Of a stretch of 64,000 nucleotides of DNA, positions 14,265-26,833 are shown in pieces. The notes beneath the pieces are model-generated. The model made no database searches, was not told the DNA's origin, and saw nothing but the letters and a program-made list of their open reading frames with translations. Made by a program: the position numbers and the translations under genes. Source of the DNA: Hevea brasiliensis (lineage: Eukaryota; Streptophyta; Magnoliopsida; Malpighiales; Euphorbiaceae); assembly GCF_030052815.1 (NCBI RefSeq), contig NC_079507.1, forward strand, positions 60,854,619 through 60,918,618, given 5' to 3'. Within the stretch, counting starts at the first letter, position 1, and every line of letters begins with the position of its first letter.

Positions 14265-14523
14265 ATGGTAAAGAAGCCCACACAGAAATATGAAAGGGAC
14301 TTGTGAAAGCCAGTGTCGTCATCATCATCAAAGAGCCAAGAAACCAGCAGCAGCAAGTACACTGATGATAAATGTCCAGCTACTCCTCCTCCACCAATAT
14401 CGACATCCACATGAGCTTCTTGGAAAATCTAGTTCTCATAATTCGGAGCCTTCTATAAGATGGGGTTCCAGAGCGGCAGAGGAGCCACAACAACCCTGTC
14501 ATCATCAGCTGCTAGCAGTATGA
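14265..14523 (+). promoter_or_regulatory. PHYE 5' leader with upstream ORFs
   Basis: If the transcript covers this region, several ATGs precede the PHYE start at 14460. A 13-codon frame runs 14265-14306. A 77-codon frame runs 14290-14523 and overlaps the PHYE start out of frame. A 28-codon frame runs 14371-14457 and stops two bases before the PHYE ATG. Such uORFs usually lower translation of the main frame. The transcription start is not known, so this is conditional. Confidence 0.4.
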
Positions 14524-17500
14524 GACCTTTGGCCACTAACAGTAGAAGTAATGCCACCATTGCCCAGTACAATGCCGATGCTGGGCTTTTAGCTGAGTTT
14601 GAGCAATCTGGTGTCTCTGGTAAGTGCTTTAACTACTCAAGAGCAGTGCTTTCGGCTCCAAATACTGTACCTGAAGAGCAAATAACTGCTTATCTATCAA
14701 GAATCCAAAGAGGTGGCCTTATTCAGTCCTTAGGTTGCATGCTTGCAATTGAAGAACCCACTTTTAGGATCATTGGTTTCAGTGAAAATTGCTTTCAATT
14801 GTTGGGTCTGAGTTCACACAATGAACTCGAGTCCAAGCAAGTAAAGGGTTTGATTGGAATCGATGCAAGAACCCTTTTTACGCCTCAATCGGGGGTTTCA
14901 TTGACAAAAGCTGCTGTTTCAAGGGAGATCTCAATGTTAAACCCGATTTGGGTTCATTCTAGGAGTACACAGAAGCCATTTTATGCTATACTGCATAGGA
15001 TTGATGTGGGAATTGTAATTGATTTGGAGCCTGCAAGATCTAGTGATCCTGTTCTCTCTCTTGCTGGCGCTGTGCAGTCACAGAAACTCGCTGTTCGTGC
15101 GATTTCTAGGATGCAGTCGCTCCCTGGTGGTGATATTGGGGTGTTGTGTGATACGGTCGTGGAGGATGTTCAAAAACTTACTGGGTATGACAGAGTCATG
15201 GTATATAAGTTCCACGATGATGATCATGGTGAAGTGGTGTCAGAAATTAGGAGGTCTGATTTGGAGCCTTACTTGGGTTTGCACTATCCTGCCACAGATA
15301 TTCCTCAAGCAGCACGTTTCTTGTTCAAGCAGAATCGCGTGAGGATGATTTGTGATTGCCGTGCCAGTCCAGTTAGGATCATCCAAAGTGAAGAATTGAA
15401 GCACCCTCTTTGTTTGGTCAATTCAACCCTTCGGTCACCCCATGGCTGCCACACGCAGTACATGGCCAATATGGGTTCCATAGCTTCATTAGTAATGGCA
15501 GTTATCATAAATGGTAATGATTCAACCAGGCTTTGGGGGCTGGTTGTGTGCCATCACACTTCCCCACGCTACGTCCCTTTCCCTCTTCGTTATGCATGTG
15601 AGTTACTCATGCAGGCTTTTGGGCTACAGCTCTACATGGAGCTACAGTTGGCAGCACAGTTGGTGGAAAAGAAGATCCTCAGGACTCAGACGTTGCTCTG
15701 TGACATGCTTCTCCGAGATGCCCCTTTTGGTATTGTCACTCAATCGCCTAGTATTATGGATCTTGTGAAGTGTGATGGAGCTGCACTATATTATGGAGGG
15801 AAATGTTGGTTGCTGGGTATAACTCCAACTGAATCACAGGTAAAAGATATTGCAGAGTGGCTGCTCATCAATCATGGAGATTCTACCGGGTTGAGTACTG
15901 ATAGCTTGGCTGGTGCTGGTTATCCAGGTGCTGCATTACTGGGTGATGCTGTTTGTGGCATCGCTACTGCTAGGATCACTTCAAGAGATTTTTTGTTCTG
16001 GTTCAGGTCTCACACTGCAAAGGAAGTCAAATGGGGGGGAGCCAAGCATCATCAAGAAGATAAAGATGATGGTGAAAGAATGCACCCAAGATCATCGTTT
16101 AATGCTTTCCTGGAGGTGGTGAAGAGCAAAAGTTTGCCTTGGGAGGTTTCAGAAATTAATGCTATTCATTCTTTACAGCTAATAATTAGAGACTCGTTTC
16201 CGGATATGGAGGACAGTGGTTCAAAGGCAATGGTCTATGCTCAGCAGAAGGACACTGAGATGCGGGGGATAGATGAACTAAGTTCAGTGGCATGTGAAAT
16301 GGTTAGATTGATTGAGACAGCTACAGCACCAATTTTTGGGGTTGATTCAGCAGGTCTCGTCAATGGATGGAATGCCAAAGTTGCAGAGCTGACTGGATTA
16401 CAAACCAGTGAAGCAATGGGAAAGTCCCTGGTTCATGAAATTGTTCACGAGGACTCTTGTGGAGTTGTTGAAGGTATTTTGGGCAGAGCTTTGCAAGGTA
16501 TATCTTTTCTTGTTTTAATTATCAATAGATTCCTTTAATTATTTTGAATTCAATATCTAGCTCATCTTCATTGTTATTATATGACACTTAGCTGTAATAT
16601 ATTCCAGACATACATGCACACACACACAAAAATATGGTTTACAAATCACAATGTCATGTATTATTCATCATGCTTTGAGATAACCTGCATCTGAGTTCAT
16701 TATCTTCTGATTGTAACTATAATAGTGCCTTTCTGTAAAAATAAACGACTTTCCCTTAACAATGCAATCATGCTCCTTATCACAGACCATCTGGGTCAAT
16801 GCACTCCAACCACCACCACCATCGCATTTTTCTTCAGTTTAGAAGTATATGTATCTTCCATTCCATTTATTGTTGTCTAGATGTCCAAATCATAGCAGTG
16901 TCCAGTATTCTTCCTTAATTGGAATTTGGTATTACCTCTTTGGAAGTGGTGCTTGAACTTGATAACAGCAGAGCTTGTTGCATTACCATTAGGTGTTCTG
17001 TAAAATTGGATGGGTCAAAAATTGCATCTTGAACTCTAAGGCTGCAAATATGGTGGATGGGAACTTGTTTCATTTTTCATTTTAACTTTTCTCCAGCTGG
17101 GGTTATCATTACAAATTTAGGTGTATATACAATATAAGCTCTTCCTCCTACGTTTTCAAGTAATTTTCCGAAACAATTGATGGGGATATCATGGGCGATT
17201 TGACTTCATCCAGGGTTCTTGCTTATAATTTATTTTTGCCTTAAAGTTTACTCTTCTTAACCCTTCTCTTGTTTATTTCTCATTTTTATTTTCTTCCAAA
17301 TGGTATGGGTATAAAAAGGCTTAAATCTTATCCAGGTGAGGAGGACAAAAATGTTGAGTTAAAACTAAGGAAATTTGGGTTTCATCAGCAAAACTCAGTT
17401 GTATATGTTATGGCCAATGCCTGCACAAGTAGGGACCATGAAAACAACGTTATAGGGGTGTGCTTTGTGGGTCAAGACCTTACATCTGAAAAACTTGTCA

Positions 17501-20500
17501 CAGATAAATTTCTCCGATTACGAGGAGATTACAAAACTATCATAGAAAGCCTTAATCCACTGATTCCGCCAATATTTGCTTCTGATGAGAATGCCTGCTG
17601 TTGTGAATGGAATGCTGCCATGGAAAAGCTGACTGGTACAGGAAGACAGGAGGTGATAGGCAAAATGCTTCCTGGGGAGATCTTTGGAAGTCTGTGTCGG
17701 CTAAAAGGTCAAGATACTTTAACTAAGTTTATGATTTTATTGTATCAAGGAATTACTGGTCAAGAAACTGAGAAGTTTCCATTTGGGTTTTTCAACAGAC
17801 AAGGGAAATTTGTAGAGGTGTTCTTAACAGTGAGCAAAAGGGCGGGGCCAGATGGGAATATAATTGGCTCTTTCTGCTTCTTGCAGATTGTTGAGCCTGA
17901 CCTGCAGCAGACCTTTGATGGGCTTAGACAAGAGGAACAAGTAAACTTTCTGAAACTTAAAGAGTTGGCATACATACGACAAGAAATGAAAAATCCTTTG
18001 AGTGGTATTCGGTTTACCCACAAACTTCTAGAGGATACAGCAATATCAGAACATCAGAAACAATTCCTTGAAACGAGCGATGCATGTGAAAAACAGATTA
18101 TGACCATAATTGAGGATATGGATTTAGCAAGGCTAGAGGAGGGGTAAGTCTTTTTTCATTCATGATTTGCTTCTTTATCTAACTCAAAAGTTGGCTCATT
18201 TATTAGATTAACGTTAAAAGCGAGCCTAAGCTTGGCTCACTAACCTTGACAAACGGGCTCAAGTAACCTTTTACCAAGCCAAACTGTGAGTAGTTCACAT
18301 TTCACAAGCAGCTGAGCTCATTTGAATCCTTACTTCCTTGACAGAACAAACCACTTCCCATACTAGTATATAGCCCAAATACATCTCAATAAAAGGTTTT
18401 GCTCCAACTCTGATGCATTCTTATCAATGTAACAGCACAAACCACATCAATTCTTCCCTTTTAAAAGTTATCTTTCATTAAGATTCTTTTCCAAGAATGC
18501 CTAAAAAAGAAAAAAAGAATCACCTAGGTACGAGCACAAGTTATTGTCTTAATTTATTTTTACAGCTTTGTTTCACTGGTAGATGTTTCAGAAAGTGTTC
18601 ACTTTTTCTGGGTACAAATGTTCATTTCTAGTTTCGCTTAGGATACTAAGCATCTTATTACACTTTTGAACCTATGTTGCAATACTCACTGGTCATTTTG
18701 TTCTAATGCCAGCAACATTGAGCTCAAGACGGAAGAATTTCTTATGGGAAATGTTTTAGATGCCATCGTTAGTCAAGTCATGATATTGCTGAGGGAAAGG
18801 AATATAAAACTATTTCATGAGATTCCAGAGGAAATCAAAACGCTGGCTTTGTATGGTGATCAAATTAGGCTTCAGCTGATCTTGTCAGATATCTTGCTTA
18901 GTGTGGTTCAACATGCTCCTTCTCCAGATGGCTGGGTAGAAATCAAGATTTCACCTGGTCTGAAGATGATACAAGATGGTAATGAATTTATACGTTTGCA
19001 GATCAGGTAACATGACCATTACAAATTTATTTTTGTTGAATTTTTTGGAGTTAAGCTGATTCATGCTTTAATCTCACTATTGAAGTAGATAAGCAATGAT
19101 AAGAGATTAGAAATGAAGTTTTTTGAAGAAAACTTTTTCTATTTTCGTTTTAACAAATTGTTATGAAATAGGTCTCCTTATATAGGAAACTAGATAAATA
19201 CTCTCACACATTACAAGAAAATTCTTAGATATTCTAAACAATCAATACTTCTTAGATAACGTTTTCTTGGAAAACTGCAAGTCATCTTGAAAGGCTAAAA
19301 ATCTCTTGTTGCTCTTTTACTTCTCAATATTCCAACGCTCCTTGAGAATTTCTTTGTAACTCCAAACTTTCTCCTTAATTCTTCAAATATAGCTTTCCCT
19401 AAAAGATTAATCATTAGGTCATCTGATTTTCAGTACACCAAAAATATCTTTGATCTTTCTCAGTCATTGAAAGCTCATCCTTCACATTCTGCTGATTCTT
19501 TCCTAAATCCGGAGGTTTTTCTTCATCAGTTTTGGTATCACTACCATGATGCTTGACAGAATCGAAGTTTAATGGAAAACTTTTATCAACCGTATTAAAA
19601 ACAAGCTATCTCACAACTACATGGATGATAGATAGTGCAGTAGTTATTTTTGTAGAATACCAAATATCCCTGCAGTAGTTATCTTTGTAGAATACCAAAT
19701 ATCCCTTCTTCAGCATCTGAGATAAACTTAGCAAATTTTGATTTAAGCAAGGAATAAATAAAACATCAGAGAAAATCTTTGTACCTTTTTTGGTTTGCAC
19801 AGAAACAAAACCTTTTCCCTCTGCCTGAACCATATCAACAATACCCAACTTCACTTTAGTTTTGACTGATCCATCCGAAGAAGTTAAGAGAGAAACATCC
19901 CTGGTCATACGATTTGTGCATCAACTATATACAAACTAGATGTAGTTGTCATTTTTTGAGATACCATGAATAAATGATTAGTATGTTGATGGTGATCTTC
20001 AACAAAGTTCATTTGTTGAGCAGTTGTTGTTACTCTTGATTTTGCTCGAGTCTGCCAAACTTTTCAATGTGACCATATTTATTGCAGTGTCCATATTCGA
20101 TTTTTGCCCAACAATACCTTTCCAAATAGTTAGTCCTTTTGCAAACGCCACAAGGAGGGAATTTGCCTTGCCTTTCCCCATTCTTACTGCTTTCAACTTC
20201 TTTTCCTTCATTTTCTTTCTTTTCTGAAAAATGCTTTCTTCCCTCATTACTCAGTTGTACTTTATTCTTGTGTTGAGGCCGAAAAGCTCCATCAGTTGCA
20301 TCTTCATCCCTAAGTGCTCTCATATCTGACAAAGTTAATAGATGTCTTAGTCTTGAAGTGAAGAAATTTTAGCTTCAAATCTCTTCGGCAAGCTGACAAT
20401 GACCATTCTTCTATTGGAGATCTCTTCACCTCGTCAATCTAATCTGATTCGCAATTTTCATAAGTCTGTCAGCATACTTCTTTTTATTTTCTGAGTCTTT

Positions 20501-21826
20501 TCATTTTTAAACTTCAAGTGATCTTCTTAAATTTATAACTTGCATGTCTAGTTCTCTCACTTGTCATGAACTCCTCCTTAAGCTTATGCCAAGCTTCTTT
20601 TGCAGATTTACAAGTTATGATTCTTATGAATATAATACCAGTCCAACTGAATGAATACAACCTAGTGCGTACAAACTTTCGGCACTTTCTTCTGGAAGCG
20701 ATGGAGGATATCTCCTAGTTTCAAGCACATCCCACAAATGAAATGCTTTTAAATAATCCTTCATTTTGACATCCCAGATCTAAAAATTCTCAATTGCGAA
20801 GATAGGAGTGCAGGAGTAGAAAATTCATTTTACATAGGAAACAATATCTCTTGGATATTCCGCATTACAAGAAAACTCTTGGATATTCTAAACAATTAAT
20901 ACTTGTAGGAAAGTGTGTTTTTGGAAAACTACAAGTCATTCTTGAAAGACAAGATCTCTTTTTTCAAAGCAAGTTCTCAGTCTTCCAACAATATTTACTA
21001 ATGACGAATGGAAATTACATTTACAAAACCTTGTGGGTTAAAATCAATACAGAAAAGTAAAGGAGGGATAGACTGGTCAAGGGCTGGTTCGAACAATGAA
21101 TCGGATTGGGGCTGTCCTAGGTCAACGGCTCTGGTTAATGAACCGTCCCTAATGGGCCCCTTGAAGCAGCACTAGAATCAGCCAGTTTGAATTCGCGGTT
21201 CTGAACTGGAACTTGCCCAATTCAAATTATTGCTTTCTTTTCTTTTTCTTTTTTTTTTTTAAAAACAATATATTGGATTTATAAGTGGGCCCTTTTAATT
21301 TTTTTTAGATTTAAAACTAAATAAATGATGTCTAGAAATTGATTATAAGTTGATAATACTTAGGGCCGAAACGGAATTGGACCCAAACTGTTTTGAACCG
21401 AAACTAGTCCAAACCATGAGGCCAGCTGAAACAGCGGTGCCTGGGATAACATATGCCTACTATTAGAATGCCATCTTGATCTGTGTCTGGCTTTCAATTA
21501 TATATTTTCACATCACTTTAAAATAAAACAAGAAGCAGAATCACAAGTTTATGCATACTAAGTGCATCTTCTCTTGTGCTTGTAGAATGACACATATGGG
21601 TAAGGGCTTGCCTTCTGCTCTCATCCAAGAGATGTTTGAGGGAGGAAATCACCGGACTACACAAGAAGGCCTGGTGCTAAACCTGTCTCGGAAACTACTT
21701 AATAAGATGAATGGTCATGTCCACTATACCAGAGAGCATAACAAATGTTACTTCCTCATTGATCTTGAATTGAAGTTGAAAGGAAGACAAAAGGGGGAGC
21801 AAGCAGATACAAGTATAATGGCCTGA
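14460..21826 (+). CDS. PHYE: Phytochrome E, red/far-red photoreceptor
   Basis: Light-sensing protein that binds a linear tetrapyrrole and switches between red- and far-red-absorbing forms; it is made in the cytosol and signals in the nucleus. Four exons join in phase: 14460-16497, 17336-18143, 18713-19006 and 21586-21826, giving 1126 aa, the usual phytochrome size and the four-exon plan common in plants. Order: N-terminal PAS (about 75-185); GAF (about 220-400) with the chromophore cysteine at Cys330 in SPHGCHTQY and the DIP motif just before; PHY (about 410-590); two PAS repeats (about 610-725 and 745-860); and a histidine-kinase-related C-terminal part from about 885. As in other plant phytochromes, its H-box ([13 protein letters not shown]) lacks the phospho-accepting histidine. 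The start MGFQSG and the overall sequence place it in the PHYE branch. No stop or frameshift interrupts it. The last intron (2.6 kb) holds a copia remnant. Confidence 0.96.
18185..18330. mobile_element. MITE-like remnant in PHYE intron 2
   Basis: This short stretch has repeated GGCTC, GAGCC and AAGCTTGGCTC words, like those of the remnant at 1418-1700. Ends and target duplication are not visible. It lies inside the intron between 18143 and 18713 and does not touch a splice site. Confidence 0.3.
19085..21060 (-). mobile_element. Decayed Ty1/copia element inside PHYE intron 3, antisense
   Basis: Two related LTR-like blocks (about 19085-19330 and 20833-21058) share a run of matching words such as AATACTT, GGAAAACT and CAAGTCAT. 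They flank gag and protease remnants read on the minus strand. The left block (the 3' LTR) still has a TATA motif, CTATATAAGGAGACC on the minus strand. Next to it, about 19330-19390, is a relic of the pol C-terminus ([10 protein letters not shown]). Most of pol is missing, so the element is internally deleted. The exact ends and target duplication are not clear. Confidence 0.75.
19606..20800 (-). pseudogene. Copia gag-protease remnant
   Basis: Read on the minus strand, about 20800-20560 resembles a copia Gag N-terminal region ([12 protein letters not shown]), with frame breaks. About 20250-20040 carries the zinc-knuckle region ([15 protein letters not shown], with the usual His changed to Tyr, and a second degenerate knuckle GHCNKYGH). 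From 19908 to 19606 is the protease/pre-integrase segment ([28 protein letters not shown]). The catalytic DSG site just before TNRMTRD is damaged by a small deletion. No integrase or reverse transcriptase follows. It is not functional. Confidence 0.8.
21065..21440. repeat. Unclassified repeat rich in GGTTC/GAACC words
   Basis: Located in PHYE intron 3 beside the copia remnant. It contains alternating GGTTCGAAC, GAACTGG and GAACCGAAAC words like plant MITE interiors, but I see no clean inverted termini. It could be an eroded hAT-type MITE. Confidence 0.3.
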
Positions 21827-22788
21827 CTTTCTGCTCCAGTACCTTCTCTTGCTTTTTTAACTCCTGCCCAGATGCCTCCAATTATGACTCAACGTCGTGA
21901 ATGCGTAGTAACGTGCAGTGGACCTGGTATTATAATGGTTGCAGTCGCTTTTCAGTTTTAACTCGGTGCATGCTGATGCATTACAGTCTCAACCACCTAA
22001 TTGTATATTTCTAATTCCTAATGATGGCATAAACTATTAAGTTAGTGTTTATCAATGTTTACATTCACCTTATCTAAATAAATGTATGGCCAGCAAGGTG
22101 TCGGAGTTCGTCAATGATTGAGCTCATTCTGTGCGAGTTTTGTGCAGAGTGCGTAGGTACACAGCTCCCTTTCTGCATGCTTGTCTAATTGACAGGACAA
22201 GTAAATCCTATTTCATGACAAAGTAGTAGCAAAAATCAGACTTCATTCAGACAATTTGTTTGAAATTGTCCCACTATTAGTTGGTAGATCTTTCTTTTAC
22301 TTCTAACAGTACCATGATTCAATTTACATACCACATCTTTAGATACAAAGCAACTTCTATCTCGAGAACAATTTTATGAGACTAATTCAAAAAGAGTCCG
22401 TCTCACAACCTATACAATTCTATAAAAATCCCCATGTTACACCATCAACCCTCAAAATCTGAAAACCCCCAAAGACATTTATCCTTGTACCCTTATACAC
22501 GTCATATATGCAGAATAAGTTATGAAATCCATATCCCCGAAAACAAAAATGAACCCTGAAGAGAAATCATGCAAAACCCAGTGGTCCGTGCACTCAACAG
22601 TAAGCCACCGATCAGCACAAATACTAAAATGCTCTTGCTGCCGCTTTTGAAGCTGTCACTAAATACTATGAAATCAGCAAAAGCATTCTTTCCTAATCAT
22701 CTCATCCTAAATTTATACACTTGAATATATACGCAGGGGTTAGCACCCAAAGCCACTAGGCTGAGGGTCATCTCCTTCCAACACATTG
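21827..22788. other. Convergent 3' ends of PHYE and the MEI2-like gene
   Basis: Just under 1 kb separates the PHYE stop (21826) from the MEI2-like stop (22789). It should contain both 3' UTRs. No other gene is seen. Confidence 0.7.
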
Positions 22789-22957
22789 TTAACTCTTATC
22801 TGACTTCTCACCAGAGCCATCCACTGTAGGGCTTCCTGGCGAATCTCCAGAGTGTGAGCCATCCGGCTGACGGAACTGGATGTTCAAACTGCTAGAGGGT
22901 AAATGCTCCAGGATGATCTGTGCACAGAAAAACAAGCAGTCATTCAACAGCAATACC

Positions 22958-22993
<36 letters not shown>

Positions 22994-25900
22994 GGAAATT
23001 CCAAAATACCATAAGGGTTCTGAACACTTCAACCATTGTATTTAATTTCATACCTGATCACCTGCCTCCTGCCCTTCCGAGTGGAACAGAATTGGGCGGC
23101 AGCGCTTATCTTCATTCATTAAGCTTGAATTCTGAAAGTGGGTCACAAGGGCTACCTTTCCCTGGATTCGAGCATATGCCAAAGACGCAACTTTCTCGCT
23201 GTTAAACTTCTCCCACTTCTTACCATTAAATGCCTGCAAAAATTTAGAAACATAAATAGATCCACAAACATATTTGTAAATTAGGGTTTCCTCCTAAATT
23301 TGAGGTGTGCCATGTCTATCATTTGAACAGTTAAAATTAAGGCTTCCAATGAAAATTACCTGCTTGACCAGAGACACCACATTGCAAGACAATGATATAC
23401 AAACCCAAAGAATAAACAATTAAATCCTACCACAATGAAAATTACCTGCTTGACCAGAGACACCACATTGCAAGACAATGACATACAAACCCAAAGAATG
23501 AACAATTAAATCCTAAACAAGGACGGAATATAACCTCATAAAATGGAATGATATGTGAAGGAGACAACATATTGATAAATGCATAACCCACATTGCATTT
23601 ATTCTGCACCCATAGAAAGAATATCTATCAGTTGCAATCCAATAAGGAAAAAAAATAATAGAAAACATATTAAACATGATATCAAAAATCCAACGAAATT
23701 ACCTTAAAATCAATTGGTAAATACAAAAAATCATAAGTGCCCTTGTGATTTTCATCAATGGCAGCTAGCAACATCTTTGAGGTGTATCTAGGGGATGAGA
23801 TCAGAACAGGGAAAAAATAAGACTGATCTTTTAACATGATAATGACTGGATATTGACAAATGGAAATTATAAAGAGAGTTATTACTTGTTTGGGATATTT
23901 TTTATCATTAAGGTTGTCCGAGTGTCTTCCCCACTGATAATTTTATCCAAGTCGAGCTGAAACTGTTTCTTGCTATCTGCTTGGTTCCCATTATTCTCAA
24001 CCCGTCGGCTACGCCCACGCTCGGTAAAACCCTCCATGCTGGTGACTGCTAATCCCGGGTATGGGACATTACCTAAAAATACAGGATTTAGCCTTGGTGA
24101 AGACATCATTCTGTAACTTGAAGAACCATTTTCAGAAATGTTTCTTGGAATGGCAACACCAGCATTCATTGGCGCATGACCACCCATATTCATCATGAAA
24201 CTACCATCATTGTGGCCTAAACCCATGCCTCCATATGCAACAGGACTCATGAATGAGGTATCTGGCGACTCCGGGAAAAATCCGAAGTGCCTCTCCAAAG
24301 GAACTCCAGATGGAGCAGAACCAACATGGTGATGGTTCTGGGATGAGCCAAGTAAAGAACCATGTCGACCCGTGTATGAAAAGCCATGACCCTTCCCATT
24401 GGATGAAAATGGATGGCCCAAGGATGGTGTTGTCCAGGTAGATGAAGTGGCGTGATCAGGGTATGGATTTGGGCTTCCCCAAAGAAATTGTGGCCCAGAT
24501 AATGTTTCCACAACAGATCCATTAGATGTTGAAGGGCCACCAAAGGATGACATACTTCCATGGTATTGATTCAACTTTGACTCGGGAACTGAATGTGATT
24601 GTTGGAATGTAGCTCCGTGGGTTGAATTCATGCTTGTAAACGTATGCTCCATAAGACTACCCCTTCCTTGGTCCTTGCCAATAGGTGCAACTTTCCCAGA
24701 GTTTGATCCTTGAGAATGAAGAATTGACGCCAGCCCAGGTAAATGGTTGCCAGTTGGGCTCAAATTCCTGAAAACAGGGGATTTGCTGATACTTTGCAAT
24801 GGACTATGTTCCATGGGACTGTTGAACTGTGCCCAGTTACCTGTAATAAATGTAATCCAATTTAGCTTGTAAGAGAAATTCCAGACAGTTTTAGAACTCT
24901 AATTTACATGAGACTTGAAGCATCTCAAACCTACCTGGCGGAGAGTTGGTTACTGGAGACCCCACTGGGGGCCAGAAATTCCGGGATTCATCTTGTTCAA
25001 GCTCTTGATTAAGTTGCAACATCAAGCTGAAAGGTAGAAAACACAAAGTCAACAATTTCATTTACAAGGACACTTCAGTAGTAATAATTCAAGAAATAAA
25101 ATAATAAGAAAATACTCATTTTAGAAATGAAACAACACTTCAGATCAGTACCTGTTTAGAGAGAGATTGTAAAAGTACAACAGCTTAATAACAGTAAATA
25201 ATAATAATAATAACAACAGTAAATAATCTCCCAAAAGTTATTGCAGCCAACAAAATAACAAATACGTGAAAATGAGAAATTTAACTCATGTAAGGAGGCA
25301 TTTGCAAGATGGGGAAAGAAAACGAAACAAAGGAAAATATTATTTGAGCTGTTTTCTCCATTAGATGCAAAGCACACTAAAATATTTGCACACATGCAGT
25401 TTATAATTCAAAAATAATTATATAATACCAATCAGACCTGAAGAAAGATTACTAGTTGTTACAGGTCGCACCAAGAAAAGCACAATTATTAGATACTTAC
25501 TTTCGCCGTGCACCACCAGGACGGCTAGGTTCAAGCTTTATCCGTTTACCAGCTATGTCACTTCTATTCAGTGACTTAAGTGCCGCTTCAGCAGCTCTAA
25601 CATCATAAAACTCAATAAACTTGTGGTGCCTCTTATGTGGTGTTTCCCTTATCTGCTCTTGTACAATAAAAAAGGCGAATTTGCACAAATGTTAGACCAA
25701 CTATTATATCAAAAAGATGAGAGTATGGTATAAAACTAAAAGATCAACCAACAGAGAAACTCATCACCTCTTTGACTTCCCCGTAAGCCCCAAATATTTG
25801 TCGGAGGTCTTCATTTGAGACTGATGGATCCAGATTAAAAACGACCAGAGTTCCTTGATTAATATCCTTGTCAGATGGATTGTCCTGGCATGCATTTAGA

Positions 25901-26770
25901 ATGGATATGATAGGATTAAAAGGATGGTATTAACAGTTGAAAAGGAAATTATCAGTAATTAAAATTCTAATATAAACCTTTGGAATTGAGTAGTGAATAT
26001 CAAGTTTCCTCCGTCGTAGAGGTTTGTTTTGCAATGCACGCATAGCAGTTCGAGCCGCGCGGATATCATAATAAGATATCATCACAAAACCCCTGTGTTT
26101 ACATGCAGTGTAGAGAGTTCTAATGTTGCCATATTGCTACAAAACAAACAGTTAGCAAGAATAAAACAACATTATTTGGATGAAGCAATGAATACTATTA
26201 ATATCTTGATTACAGTTTCAAGCAGGTTAAGAGATCAACAACTTGTAAATTCAAAAATTGAATACCAATTTCTATAAATTTTACACAGTACCAACTTATA
26301 AAGCAATTATGACAACCACCCTGTACTACTCTTACTTTCAATACTCAGTAGACAGTGTTATACTTGGAAAACTTGAGAATTTTCTAATGAGACAAATCAA
26401 GAGTCACCTAATTACACAATTGGACCTGTTACTTATAGTGATCCACTGCATTTGCATGGGCAACACTGACATGTTTCAAATAGGTTTTTAAACAACTTTG
26501 TTATATAATGCATTTTTATGTAACATATATACAAGTGCACGTATAAATACTAAAAAGTCAAACTATTATCAGGGTACATGCAAATTATAAAAAAGTTCAA
26601 TACTCAAAACTTGTTTCTGTCAAATTACTAAATGATGTATCCTAACTCATATAGAACCCATTGCTGCCAATTGCTTTCTTTTTTGGTATCGTTGACAAGT
26701 TCTATCCTAGTTTCATGTACATGTACAACATTAAGTTTCGTTTCAAACAAAAGTTTCATTTCCAACGAAT

Positions 26771-26833
<63 letters not shown>

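Noticed and set aside
14106..14306. 66-codon frame before PHYE
   Set aside because: It starts at TTG and not ATG; only the ATG-started uORFs were kept.
17930..18010. Loss of the histidine in the PHYE H-box as a defect
   Set aside because: Plant phytochromes in general lack this histidine, so it is normal for the family.
21085..21100. GGTTCGAAC motif resembling a tRNA B-box
   Set aside because: No A-box, acceptor stem or anticodon arm at the right distances; it fits the surrounding repeat words better.
26774..26829. Frames reading (IY)n across AT runs, also at 8611-8656
   Set aside because: Microsatellite translation, not a gene.
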